Origin: Terrimonas sp964445775
Lineage (GTDB): Bacteria; Bacteroidota; Bacteroidia; Chitinophagales; Chitinophagaceae
DNA length: 64,000 bases
Direction of reading: 5' to 3'
Assembly (NCBI GenBank): GCA_964445775.1
Contig: CAYUMH010000003.1
Coordinates: 62,001 to 126,000 of the forward strand
Position numbers and translations under genes: made by a program. Shown here piece after piece: positions 34,453 to 42,927 of this stretch. The notes beneath the pieces were generated by a model, which saw nothing but the letters and a program-made list of their open reading frames with translations, was not told where the DNA came from and did not search any database. Each line of letters begins with the position of its first letter. Within the stretch, counting starts at the first letter, position 1.

Positions 34453-35712
34453 ATGAATCAAAAAAATAAATATCTATTCCCGTTTATAATGGTCACCAGT
34501 CTTTTCTTTTTCTGGGGCTTTATTCATAACCTGGATCCTATTCTTATTAAACACCTGCAAAGTGCGTTCAGTTTAACGCATGTACAAGCTTCACTGGTCG
34601 ATTCGGCTGTGTTTGTTGCCTATTTCATAATGGCTATTCCTGCCGGCATCATTATGCAGCGTTATGGTTATAAAACGGGCATATTGGTAGGACTGGCTTT
34701 GTTTGCAATAGGATGTTTTTTATTTATACCAGCTGCCAATACAATTAGCTACACCTTCTTTTTAGGCTCACTGTTTGTTTTATCTTGTGGGTTAACAATA
34801 CTTGAAACAGCGGCAAATCCGTACATAACTGTATTGGGTGATCCTGCCAAAGCAACACAACGTCTGAATTTTGCGCAATCATTTAACGGTCTTGCCGCTA
34901 CGCTTGCTCCTATTGTGGGCGGATATTTTATTTTAGCAGAAGAACCCAAATCTCAGAAAGAGATACTGGCGTTAACTGACCAGGCCCGTATAGCCTATAT
35001 CCAGGCCGAAACCTCGCTGGTAAAAGGCCCTTACCTTGTTTTAGGTCTGGTGATATTATTGGTAGCGGTTATTTTCTTTTTCATCAAATTGCCCGAGATA
35101 AAAGAAGATGACCATGAGGGGCAACCATCCGGCTTTTTAAGTGCTTTACGACGGAAAAATGTACGGGGAGGAGTAATTGCACAGTTTTTTTATGTAGGAG
35201 CCCAGGTATATATCTTTAGTTTTTTATTGGTATTTGCCAAAGAAGTATTGGGTATGACCGGCCAGGAAAGTAAGATATATGCAGGTGTGGCAGGTTTGCT
35301 GTTTATGATTGGTCGTTTTGTGGGATCTTTCTTAATGAAATATATTGCACCCAGCAAACTCCTGGCTTTTTATAGTCTTGCTGCGAGCATCCTTATATTG
35401 ATTATCATCTTTGGCTCCGGTATAGCTACTTTATACCTGCTGGTAGCTACTACTTTTTTTATGTCAATCATGTTTCCAACTATTTTTGCAATGGGAATTC
35501 AGGATACGCATGCAGACCGGAAACCGGCATCAAGTCTCATTATCATGTCTATTGTAGGCGGGGCTATCATTCCATTAATAGCCAGTAAAATTACCGACCT
35601 TACAAAACATATGCAGTACTCATATTTTGTAGTTCTTGTTTGCTTTATTATTATATTGTTGTTTGCCTTAAATAACAAAGAAAAACCGGCTGTTACAAAG
35701 GCAACAATATAA
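34453..35712 (+). CDS. fucP: L-fucose:H+ symporter (FucP-like MFS permease)
   Basis: This 419-residue inner-membrane MFS transporter has about twelve hydrophobic segments. The start MNQKNKYLFPFIMVTSLFFF and the segment GFIHNLDPILIKHLQSAF match the FucP family, as do SCGLTILETAANPYITVLGD and NFAQSFNGLAATLAPIVGG. An upstream in-frame ATG at 34390 would add 21 residues (including CMLLKPISYKPNCFY) not found in the family, so the start at 34453 is preferred. It should import L-fucose, or a related deoxyhexose, for the oxidation genes just downstream. Spacing to the mutarotase gene is 23 bases. Confidence 0.92.
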   Translation: MNQKNKYLFPFIMVTSLFFFWGFIHNLDPILIKHLQSAFSLTHVQASLVDSAVFVAYFIMAIPAGIIMQRYGYKTGILVGLALFAIGCFLFIPAANTISYTFFLGSLFVLSCGLTILETAANPYITVLGDPAKATQRLNFAQSFNGLAATLAPIVGGYFILAEEPKSQKEILALTDQARIAYIQAETSLVKGPYLVLGLVILLVAVIFFFIKLPEIKEDDHEGQPSGFLSALRRKNVRGGVIAQFFYVGAQVYIFSFLLVFAKEVLGMTGQESKIYAGVAGLLFMIGRFVGSFLMKYIAPSKLLAFYSLAASILILIIIFGSGIATLYLLVATTFFMSIMFPTIFAMGIQDTHADRKPASSLIIMSIVGGAIIPLIASKITDLTKHMQYSYFVVLVCFIIILLFALNNKEKPAVTKATI

Positions 35713-35735
35713 ACTTATACCTAAATAATAGTAGT

Positions 35736-36068
35736 ATGAAAAAATATTGCCTGGCGCTTGACCTGAAAGACGATGAAAAACTGATTGCTGAATATGAGGC
35801 TTATCACCGCGAGGTATGGCCCGAAATAAAAAAGAGCATCCTCGATAGCGGTATTACCAATATGGAAATTTACCGTTTCGGCAACCGCTTGTTCATGATC
35901 ATGGAAACCGCCGATAGCTTTAGCTTTGAGGCCAAGGCCGAAGCCGATAAAGCCAATCCAAAAAACGAGGAATGGGAAACACTCATGTGGCATTACCAGC
36001 AGGCCGTACCAGGCGCAAAGCCCGGCGAAAAATGGGTGTTGATGGATAAAATATTTTCATTGGTATAA
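35736..36068 (+). CDS. L-rhamnose/L-fucose mutarotase family protein
   Basis: This 110-residue cytoplasmic protein belongs to the RhaM-type mutarotases, which interconvert sugar anomers. Typical parts are KKYCLALDLKDDEKLIAEYE, the YHREVWPEIKKSI helix with conserved Tyr and His, IYRFGNRLFMIMET, and the C-terminal Trp-containing WETLMWHYQQAVPGAKPGEK. Coming right after fucP and before sugar dehydrogenase genes, it probably supplies the correct L-fucose anomer; L-rhamnose is an alternative. The next gene starts 21 bases later. Confidence 0.9.
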   Translation: MKKYCLALDLKDDEKLIAEYEAYHREVWPEIKKSILDSGITNMEIYRFGNRLFMIMETADSFSFEAKAEADKANPKNEEWETLMWHYQQAVPGAKPGEKWVLMDKIFSLV

Positions 36069-36089
36069 TTTTTAAGAAGCGATATAAAC

Positions 36090-36863
36090 ATGTTTAAGCT
36101 AGAGAACAAAACAGCAATTGTAACCGGTGGCGGCAGTGGTATTGGCCGGGCCATCAGTATATTATTTGCAAAACAGGGTGCCGCTGTGCATATTCTTGAT
36201 TTTGACAGTAACGGTGCCAATAAGGTGGTGGAGGAAATTAAAGCAAGTGGCGGCACTGCAACTGCACACCAGTGCGATGTAAGTAACCAGCAACAGGTGA
36301 CTGATATTATTAAAGCTATTGCAGCAGCAAGCGGCAGCATACAACTGCTTATCAATAATGCAGGGGTGGCACATGTAGGCACGGTGGAAACCACCAGTGA
36401 GGATGATTTTAACCGCCTGTTCAATATTAATGTAAAGGGTGTATATAACTGTTTACAGGCTGCTGTACCGTTTATGAAAGAAACGGGTGGCGCCATTGTT
36501 AACATGGCATCTATTGCTTCTTCGGTAGGTATTCCCGACAGGTTTGCTTATTCTATGACCAAGGGTGCGGTAGTGGGTATTACGCTATCAGTGGCCAAGG
36601 ATTTTTTAAATGATGGCATCCGTTGTAACTGTATCTCACCGGCCAGGGTACATACACCTTTCGTGGATGGCTTTATCAGTAAAAACTACCCCGGTAAAGA
36701 AGCGGAGATGTTTGAAAAGCTTTCTAAAACACAACCCATTGGCCGTATGGCCAAGCCGGACGAAATTGCGCACCTGGTTTTATACCTCTGCAGCGATGAA
36801 GCGTCTTTCATAACCGGTTGCGATTACCCGATTGACGGAGGCTTTATTAATTTGAATAATTAA
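36090..36863 (+). CDS. SDR dehydrogenase, likely 2-keto-3-deoxy-L-fuconate dehydrogenase
   Basis: This 257-residue short-chain dehydrogenase has the NAD-binding GGGSGIGRAI (residues 12-21), the NNAG motif (about 88-91), the catalytic Ser in MASIASSVG, and YSMTK as the Tyr-xxx-Lys pair. The segment SPARVHTPFVDGFISKNYPG fits the dehydrogenases of the non-phosphorylating deoxy-sugar pathways that oxidise C4 of 2-keto-3-deoxy-L-fuconate. The context (permease, mutarotase, FAH-type hydrolase, lactonase, second SDR) supports that step. Substrate assignment is inference; the enzyme class is certain. Confidence 0.88.
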   Translation: MFKLENKTAIVTGGGSGIGRAISILFAKQGAAVHILDFDSNGANKVVEEIKASGGTATAHQCDVSNQQQVTDIIKAIAAASGSIQLLINNAGVAHVGTVETTSEDDFNRLFNINVKGVYNCLQAAVPFMKETGGAIVNMASIASSVGIPDRFAYSMTKGAVVGITLSVAKDFLNDGIRCNCISPARVHTPFVDGFISKNYPGKEAEMFEKLSKTQPIGRMAKPDEIAHLVLYLCSDEASFITGCDYPIDGGFINLNN

Positions 36864-36878
36864 TTTTGTTACCGGCTG

Positions 36879-36900
36879 CATCGCCCTGGGCGTCGCACAC
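36879..36900 (-). repeat. Copy of the dispersed GTGTGCGACGC element
   Basis: On the minus strand this begins GTGTGCGACGC and ends GCGATG, matching elements at 5341-5362 and 45912-45933. It lies in the 139-base gap between two sugar-oxidation genes and next to an AT-rich block (36925-36990) with TTAACAATTAAC words, the same arrangement as the other copies. Confidence 0.6.
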
Positions 36901-37002
36901 TTCAGCTGCAGTAACACGGGTAAAAAACAATTATTAATAGCACATTCAACATTCATTATTGCCTATTTACTATTAACAATTAACTACAAATAAAATATAC
37001 GT

Positions 37003-37857
37003 ATGAAACTGATCCGTTTTGGTGAGCCGGGAAAAGAAAAACCAGGTGTTATTATCAATGAAGTACAATATGATGTATCAGCATTTGTACAGGACTATAA
37101 CGAAGCCTTTTTTGAGAATGATGGCTTAACGGCCCTGGCCTCGGTAATAAAAGAACAGGACGGTAAACTGCCGCAGGTAGCTGCCGGTACAAGATTAGGA
37201 GCACCCGTTGCACGCCCTTCAAAAATTTTATGTATCGGTTTAAACTATGCCGATCATGCCCGTGAAACCGGTGTTACGCCGCCAACGGAGCCGGTACTTT
37301 TTATAAAATCATCAACCGCGTTGGTGGGGCCCGATGATAATATTGTTATTCCCCGCGATTCGGTAAAAACAGATTGGGAAGTAGAGCTGGCTGTTATCAT
37401 TGGTAAAAAAGCGAGTTATGTAGAAGAGGCCGATGCTATGGACTATGTAGCGGGTTATGCTTTGCACAATGATGTAAGCGAAAGAGAATTCCAGCTGGAG
37501 CGTGGCGGTACCTGGGATAAAGGAAAAGGCTGTGATACCTTTGCACCTGTTGGTCCCTTTATGGCTACCAAAGATGAGATTGCAGATGTAAACAACCTGC
37601 GTTTATGGTTAAACGTAAACGGACAAAAAATGCAGGATGGCAATACGTCCAACTTTATATTTAATGTGCCTTTTGTTATAGCTTATGCAAGTAAGTTTAT
37701 GACACTATTACCAGGCGATATCATTTCAACCGGTACACCTGCCGGTGTAGGACTGGGTTTCAGTCCCCAGATATACTTAAAACCGGGTGATGTGGTAGAA
37801 TTAGGTATTGATGGTTTAGGCACATCTAAACAAACCTGTGTGGCCTGGAGTAAATAA
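37003..37857 (+). CDS. Fumarylacetoacetate hydrolase family protein (diketo-deoxy-sugar-acid hydrolase)
   Basis: This 284-residue cytoplasmic FAH-fold hydrolase is of the kind that cleaves 2,4-diketo-3-deoxy-L-fuconate (or the rhamnonate isomer) to pyruvate and L-lactate. Family blocks are KILCIGLNYADHARETG (about 73-89), PVLFIKSSTALVGPDDNIVI, DWEVELAVIIGKKA with the metal-binding Glu residues, HNDVSEREFQ and STGTPAGVGLG near the C-terminus. It follows the first SDR gene, which would make its substrate. A general acylpyruvase function cannot be excluded, but the operon argues against it. Confidence 0.9.
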   Translation: MKLIRFGEPGKEKPGVIINEVQYDVSAFVQDYNEAFFENDGLTALASVIKEQDGKLPQVAAGTRLGAPVARPSKILCIGLNYADHARETGVTPPTEPVLFIKSSTALVGPDDNIVIPRDSVKTDWEVELAVIIGKKASYVEEADAMDYVAGYALHNDVSEREFQLERGGTWDKGKGCDTFAPVGPFMATKDEIADVNNLRLWLNVNGQKMQDGNTSNFIFNVPFVIAYASKFMTLLPGDIISTGTPAGVGLGFSPQIYLKPGDVVELGIDGLGTSKQTCVAWSK

Positions 37858-37882
37858 TTTTTGTACTAATAATACGGAGCTT

Positions 37883-38740
37883 ATGTTACCGGTAATTGAT
37901 ACGCATGTTCATTTCTGGAAATACGACCCGGTACGGGATGCCTGGATCGGTGACAATATGAAAGTATTGCAGCAGGATTACCTGCCACCCACTTTACAGG
38001 GTACTTTATCACGTAACGGGGTGGATGGTTGTGTGGCCGTACAGGCTGATCAGTCGGAAGTAGAAACCCTGTTTTTAAAAGAACTGGCCATAACCTATCC
38101 TTTTGTAAAAGGGGTGGTAGGTTGGGTTGACCTGAAGGCTGATAATATAGAAGAACGCCTGCAATACTTTAAGCAGTTTGATATGGTGAAAGGCTTCCGG
38201 CATGTAGTACAATCAGAGCTGGATGGTTTCCTGGCCGATAAGGCATTCAGAAATGGTATTGCACAGCTGGCAGCATATAACTATACTTATGATGTGTTGA
38301 TCTATCATCACCAGTTGCCACAGGCCATTGATTTTGTCCAGGCTTTTCCTGAACAGCCCTTTGTGGTGGACCATGCGGCCAAACCGGACATTGCGAAGAA
38401 GGAACTGAAGGAGTGGGAAAAAAATATCCGTTTGCTGGCACAACACCCGGGCCTGCATTGTAAACTCTCCGGCCTGTTCACCGAAGCCAGGTGGAAAGAA
38501 TGGAGCGCAGCTGATTTTTATCCCTACCTTGATGTATTGTTTGAGGCATTTGGTACCGACAGGCTGATGTTTGGCAGTGACTGGCCGGTGATGTTATTAT
38601 CCGGTATTTATGTGCAATGGAAAAGCTTACTGGAGAAATACATGGAGGCATATAGTGAACAGGATAGGGCCAAAGTATTTGGCTTAAATGCAATTCAATT
38701 TTATAACCTGCAAGGTTTCTCTCTCGAAACTGAAGCATAA
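37883..38740 (+). CDS. Amidohydrolase-family sugar lactonase (L-fuconolactonase-like)
   Basis: This 285-residue TIM-barrel hydrolase of the amidohydrolase_2 group starts MLPVIDTHVHFWKYDP, with the metal-binding HxH. Other blocks are VQADQSEVET, KGFRHVVQSE (about 105-115), PFVVDHAAKPDI, LHCKLSGL and RLMFGSDWPV with the catalytic Asp. This is the pattern of L-fucono-1,5-lactonase and L-rhamnonolactonase. An upstream in-frame ATG (37838) lies inside the preceding gene and would add non-conserved residues, so 37883 is chosen. It is followed after 9 bases by a second SDR gene, whose lactone product it would open. Confidence 0.9.
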   Translation: MLPVIDTHVHFWKYDPVRDAWIGDNMKVLQQDYLPPTLQGTLSRNGVDGCVAVQADQSEVETLFLKELAITYPFVKGVVGWVDLKADNIEERLQYFKQFDMVKGFRHVVQSELDGFLADKAFRNGIAQLAAYNYTYDVLIYHHQLPQAIDFVQAFPEQPFVVDHAAKPDIAKKELKEWEKNIRLLAQHPGLHCKLSGLFTEARWKEWSAADFYPYLDVLFEAFGTDRLMFGSDWPVMLLSGIYVQWKSLLEKYMEAYSEQDRAKVFGLNAIQFYNLQGFSLETEA

Positions 38741-38749
38741 AACACTGTT

Positions 38750-39538
38750 ATGGATTTAGGATTAAAAGATAAAGTGATCATTGTTACCGGTGGCGCCAAA
38801 GGTATTGGTGAAGGTATTGCCAAGGTATTAGGAGCGGAGGGTGCTATTGTTGCCATTATTGGCCGCAGCGAAACAGATAATAATATTGCCGTGGCAGCTA
38901 TTAAAGCGGCCGGTGGTAAAGCTTTCCAGGTAGTTGCAGAACTGGCGGACCCTGTGGCCACTACCAATGCAGTGGATGCCGTAGCGGCTGTACATGGCCG
39001 CATTGATGGTGTGGTAAACAATGCCGGTGTAAATGATGGGGTAGGTTTGGAAAACGGCACATATGAAGGCTTTGTAGCCAGCCTGCATAAAAATGTTATC
39101 CATTACTACTTAATTGTACAAAAAGCCCTGCCTTATTTAAAACTATCTCAGGGATCAATTGTAAATATTACGTCCAAAGTAGCCGATACCGGCCAGGGGG
39201 GCACCTCAGCCTATGCAGCTTCTAACGGCGCCCGTAATGCGCTTACCCGCGAATGGGCTGTAGAATTATTAAAATATGGCATTCGTGTAAATGCATTGGT
39301 GGTAGCAGAATGTTATACGCCTTTATATGCCAGGTGGATTGAATCCTTACCCAACCCGCAGGAAAAACTGAACGAGATCACTTCAAAAATTCCTTTGGGC
39401 AACAGGATGACCACTGCTACTGAAATTGCCAACACCGTAGCATTCCTGCTATCGGAAGCCAGCAGTCATACAACCGGCCAGCTGGTATATGTGGATGGTG
39501 GTTATGTACACCTTGACAGGGCGCTGGCCAACGCATAA
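38750..39538 (+). CDS. SDR dehydrogenase, likely L-fucose dehydrogenase
   Basis: This 262-residue SDR enzyme has GGAKGIGEGIAK (about 14-25), NNAGVNDG, the Ser of NITSKVADTG, and YAASNGARN where the usual Tyr-xxx-Lys is Y-A-A-S-N: the lysine position carries Asn. That substitution is seen by eye; alternative alignment is unlikely because TSAYAASNGARNALTREWAV fits the helix. L-fucose dehydrogenases of this class begin the pathway by making L-fuconolactone. It may have altered catalysis or belong to the subgroup that tolerates the change. It is flanked by the lactonase and an SGNH esterase gene. Confidence 0.82.
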   Translation: MDLGLKDKVIIVTGGAKGIGEGIAKVLGAEGAIVAIIGRSETDNNIAVAAIKAAGGKAFQVVAELADPVATTNAVDAVAAVHGRIDGVVNNAGVNDGVGLENGTYEGFVASLHKNVIHYYLIVQKALPYLKLSQGSIVNITSKVADTGQGGTSAYAASNGARNALTREWAVELLKYGIRVNALVVAECYTPLYARWIESLPNPQEKLNEITSKIPLGNRMTTATEIANTVAFLLSEASSHTTGQLVYVDGGYVHLDRALANA

Positions 39539-39562
39539 TTGTAGTACTATAAACAATAAAAC

Positions 39563-40225
39563 ATGAAATACGCAATCTTCTTTGCAGGCATTTTGCTCAT
39601 GGCTTTTACCACACCTCAAAAGAAAAAGAAAGTAGTTTTCTTTGGCGACTCTATTACCCAGGCGGGTGTAAATCCTGATGGCTATATTACCAAAATGGAT
39701 AGCCTGATTAAAGCGGAGGGCCAGTCTGCCAATTACGAGTTAGTGGGTGCCGGTATCAGCGGTAATAAAATATATGACCTGTACCTGCGGGTAGAAAATG
39801 ATGTGTTAAGTAAAAACCCGGATGTAGTGGTGATCTATATCGGTATTAATGATGTATGGCATAAAGCCAGCTCAGGCACCGGTACTGACCTGCCAAAATA
39901 TATCCAGTTTTATAAAGCGCTGATCAAAAAGTTCACCGATAAAAATATCAAGGTCATCCTGTGTACGCCATCGGTAATTGGTGAACGTAATGATAATAGC
40001 AACCAGCAGGACGGCGACCTGAACCAGTACAGTAAAGTGATCCGTTCGCTTGCAGATGAATTTAAACTGCCGCTGGTAGACCTGAGAAATGCTTTTGCCG
40101 CTTACCTGCAAAAGAATAATCCTAAAAACGAAGAAAAAGGAATTTTGACCACGGATAGGGTGCACCTCAACAATGCGGGCAATTTATTGGTGGCGCAGGA
40201 AATGTGGAAGGTGATAAAACAATAA
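39563..40225 (+). CDS. Exported SGNH/GDSL esterase
   Basis: This 220-residue GDSL-type esterase has a short signal peptide (about 1-17). Block I is VFFGDSITQAG with Ser30, block II is GAGISGNKIYDL, block III is IYIGINDVW, and block V is DRVHLNNAGN with Asp and His. Its place at the end of the pectin/fucose block suggests removal of acetyl groups from side-chain oligosaccharides. A very strong terminator follows. A lysophospholipase-like role is possible for GDSL enzymes but unlikely here. Confidence 0.87.
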   Translation: MKYAIFFAGILLMAFTTPQKKKKVVFFGDSITQAGVNPDGYITKMDSLIKAEGQSANYELVGAGISGNKIYDLYLRVENDVLSKNPDVVVIYIGINDVWHKASSGTGTDLPKYIQFYKALIKKFTDKNIKVILCTPSVIGERNDNSNQQDGDLNQYSKVIRSLADEFKLPLVDLRNAFAAYLQKNNPKNEEKGILTTDRVHLNNAGNLLVAQEMWKVIKQ

Positions 40226-40249
40226 AACTGAATTACAATCATATTTAAT

Positions 40250-40287
40250 CAATAGCCCCTGCAACACTGCAGGGGCTATTGTATTTT
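40250..40287 (+). terminator. Strong intrinsic terminator
   Basis: A perfect 14-bp stem (CAATAGCCCCTGCA with TGCAGGGGCTATTG) with loop ACAC is followed by TATTTT. It closes the plus-strand pectin/fucose block. Confidence 0.93.
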
Positions 40288-40294
40288 CATGCCA

Positions 40295-41112
40295 TGGTTC
40301 GTGTCTCACAAACCAATTGGCTAATGCCCATTTTTTCTAATGCACATGCGACCCCGCTGGGGTCGTGCAAAAACGCTGTGATCTTATTTATAAACATTTT
40401 ATCCCTCCGGGATAAGTCCGCCCATGCAATAGCAGATACGTCATGCCGACGCAGAAGATGTATTACATGGTTTATTTTATGCCCTGGTTTGTGTCTTACA
40501 AACCAATTGCTAATAACCATTTTTTCTAATGCACATGCGACCCCGCTGGGGTCGAGCAGAAGCGCTGTGATCTTATCTATAAACACTTTATCCCTCCGGG
40601 ATAAGGCCGCCCATGTAATAGCGGATACGTCATGTCGGCGCAGGAGGTATCTCCCGTGCCCTGGTTCGTGTCTCACGAACCACTAAATAGCATCACGTCA
40701 TGCCGACGTAGAAGGTATCTCTTTAATATAAGGATTCATATAGTTCAGGAGACCTCTCCTTCGTCGAGGTGACNNNNNNNNNNNNNNNNNNNNNNNNNNN
40801 NNNNNNNNNNNNNNNNNNNNNNNNNNNNNNNNNNNNNNNNNNNNNNNNNNNNNNNNNNNNNNNNNNNNNNNNNGCTGGGGTCGCACAAAATATTTGTACC
40901 TGGCTATAAACGTTTTACCCTCCGGAATAAGGCCGCTCATGTAATAGCGGATACGTCATGCCGACGCAGAAGGCATCTCCTCAATATAAAGATTCATGTA
41001 GTTCAGGAGACCTCTCCTTCGTCGAGTGTGACGTAACATTATTCCGATGCCAGAGGCATCATATATTTATAGATACATACAAATAAAAATATTCCCGACC
41101 CCGGAGGGGTCG
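40295..41112 (+). repeat. Tandem hairpin-rich repeat cluster interrupted by assembly gap
   Basis: The 950-base space between the SGNH esterase and GH43 genes consists of tandem copies of a unit of about 180-190 bases, at 40295-40484, 40485-40661, 40662-40773 (cut by N) and 40874-41037 (its start lost in the gap). Each full unit holds hairpins CGACCCC-GCT-GGGGTCG (40349-40365, 40538-40554), TTATCCC-TCC-GGGATAA (40399-40415) and the word CGTCATGCCGACG. A lone hairpin in reverse orientation (CGACCCC-GGA-GGGGTCG) lies at 41096-41112. No gene is seen; open frames across it are repeat artefacts. Confidence 0.85.
40774..40873. other. Assembly gap of 100 N
   Basis: Exactly 100 unknown bases lie inside the tandem repeat cluster. 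This is the usual placeholder for a scaffold join of unknown length. The repeats on both sides explain why assembly failed here. Anything between the esterase block and the GH43 block, including additional repeat units or genes, may be missing. Confidence 0.98.
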
Positions 41113-41175
41113 CATGTTCTTATTACCGCACCTGCTTGAACCTCGTACCCGTACCTATCCTTTCCTGTGAGAAAC

Positions 41176-42852
41176 CTACTGCGGCGTTTTATCATTACTG
41201 GCTGACATAAACGATTGAAACACGGCTTTATTACCGGATGCTTGTCCATTACTGGTTGTATACATACCATGTATCACACCCACAAAGCCCCCGGCGCTGC
41301 GGGTACTCACAAAGCGGGCATCCACATCTTTTACAAGTGTTATTAATTTTTTACTATTGCCTATGCTATAGCTAAAATTGTATTTATCCTTCTCCGCCGT
41401 TATTCTTAATAAAATGGTTTGATCGGACGAGAGCGATTGTGATGCCATTAACTCCGGCTTGCCATTAACGTTTTTATTGCCGGCAGCTTTATACAAAGCA
41501 ATAGCCGGCTTACCATTGATGATGGTTTTTGCAAAAAAATAATAATGCTTTTCATTTTGAAAAACGATTAATCCTGCCTGTTCATTTTCATTTGCCGGTG
41601 TAAAATCCAGTTTAACTTCAGTAGTGCCGTTTATATATCCCTGCCTGAAACCAATGAAAGAGGGGTTACTGTTTTCTTCAACAGTAGCTGGTCTTGTAAC
41701 AATGGATAAACCTTTACCGGGCAGTAGCTGGTACCAGTTTTCTTCACTGATCCTCAACTGCAGGTAACGTTTATCTAAAGTCCTGTTTTTAAAATTGTCT
41801 TTAAAAACATAAGTACCTGCAAAGCCGTTTTTTTTATAAGCAGCAGTATGATTTATGGGGTAACGGTATTGCACTTCCTCCATACCCGGGTTAATAACCG
41901 GCCAGCCATCTATCCATTTTACAGGGGCCATAAATGTTTCCCGGCCGGTATTGTAATAATCGTCGTCATAAGGACGACAGCCTAAAAAAAACGCATACCA
42001 ATCGCCGTTTGGAGCCTGTACAAAATCAGCATGACCGACTGTCGTGATCGGAGCAGGTCTGTTTTTATCCAGGTGACGTTGCGTAAGGATCGGGTTTTTA
42101 TCATAGGATTCGTAAGGCCCTGTAACCTGCTTACTCCTTAATACTACCTGTGAATGGTTATAACCCGTACCGCCTTCCGCGGCCGTTAAATAATACCAGT
42201 CGTCTTTTTTATAAATATGCGGACCTTCTATCCAGATGGGGTTGATGCTGTTGGCACTGCCTTTATTCACTAATATAACAGGCTCTCCGGTTGTTTTTTG
42301 TTCTTGTATATCATAGCCGATTATTTTAATGGTACGATGCCCGTCATACTCGGGTTTTTGATTAGGTGCATCGCTGTTATAAATGATATAAGCTTTGTTA
42401 TCATCGTCAAAAAATAAGGAGGGGTCGATGCCATGCACTTTAGGTGTCCATACCGGCTTACTCCATGGGCCTGCCGGGTCTTTAGCGGTGATAACAAAAT
42501 TGCCGCCCTTATCTATTAAAGTACAGGTAATATAAAAAAGCCCTTGATGATAACGGATAGCAGGTGCAAACAAACCACGTGATACGCCACCGCTTTTAAG
42601 ATCCGGTAACTGCTCTTTCCTGTCAATGGCATTTCCTACCTGGGTCCAGTTAATTAAATCCCTGCTTTCAAATATGGGTAATCCGGGAAAATAGGAGAAT
42701 GTGGAATTAACCAGGTAATACTTACCATTGGCCGCGCATATACTGGGATCGGGGTAAAAGCCCGCCAGTATAGGGTTTGTAAAATGTTGAGCCAGCACAT
42801 TATAACCTGTGCCAATACTTAGCAAGAGGGCCAGTAAAAATTTAAAGGGCAT
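41176..42852 (-). CDS. GH43 beta-xylosidase / alpha-arabinofuranosidase
   Basis: This 558-residue exported GH43 enzyme has a signal peptide (about 1-21, ending NVLAQ). The five-bladed propeller supplies Asp35 (GFYPDPS), Asp142 (HGIDPSLFFDDD) and Glu208 (WIEGPHIYK), the three GH43 catalytic residues. The C-terminal part (about 350-550) is the beta-sandwich typical of the xylosidase-like subfamilies (LRISEENWYQLLPGKGLSIV, AGLIVFQNEKHYYFFAK). It should release xylose or arabinose from side chains, matching the xylose isomerase and kinase upstream. An intrinsic terminator separates it from xylA, so it may have its own promoter or be expressed less. Confidence 0.92.
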   Translation of the reverse strand: MPFKFLLALLLSIGTGYNVLAQHFTNPILAGFYPDPSICAANGKYYLVNSTFSYFPGLPIFESRDLINWTQVGNAIDRKEQLPDLKSGGVSRGLFAPAIRYHQGLFYITCTLIDKGGNFVITAKDPAGPWSKPVWTPKVHGIDPSLFFDDDNKAYIIYNSDAPNQKPEYDGHRTIKIIGYDIQEQKTTGEPVILVNKGSANSINPIWIEGPHIYKKDDWYYLTAAEGGTGYNHSQVVLRSKQVTGPYESYDKNPILTQRHLDKNRPAPITTVGHADFVQAPNGDWYAFFLGCRPYDDDYYNTGRETFMAPVKWIDGWPVINPGMEEVQYRYPINHTAAYKKNGFAGTYVFKDNFKNRTLDKRYLQLRISEENWYQLLPGKGLSIVTRPATVEENSNPSFIGFRQGYINGTTEVKLDFTPANENEQAGLIVFQNEKHYYFFAKTIINGKPAIALYKAAGNKNVNGKPELMASQSLSSDQTILLRITAEKDKYNFSYSIGNSKKLITLVKDVDARFVSTRSAGGFVGVIHGMYTTSNGQASGNKAVFQSFMSASNDKTPQ

Positions 42853-42869
42853 AACAGTTCGTTTGAAGG

Positions 42870-42915
42870 CAATAAAAAAGCCATGTTCAGCTACAGCCGT
42901 AACTGAACATGGCTT
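42870..42915 (-). terminator. Terminator between xylA and the GH43 gene (minus strand)
   Basis: A perfect 13-bp stem (AAGCCATGTTCAG with CTGAACATGGCTT) with a 12-base loop is followed on the minus strand by TTTTTATT. It lies 12 bases after the xylA stop and 17 or more bases before the GH43 start, so it splits the minus-strand block. Confidence 0.85.
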
Positions 42916-42927
42916 GTATACATACGG

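Noticed and set aside
37838..37882. Longer N-terminus for the lactonase
   Set aside because: The extra 15 residues overlap the FAH gene and precede the conserved start MLPVIDTHVHFW.
40279..40686. Open frames of 135 and 129 codons on opposite strands
   Set aside because: They lie wholly in the tandem hairpin repeats, and the translations repeat internally only because the DNA does. No family similarity is seen.
40295..41112. Possible CRISPR array
   Set aside because: Units are about 180-190 bases with internal palindromes and no short unique spacers, and no cas genes are present.
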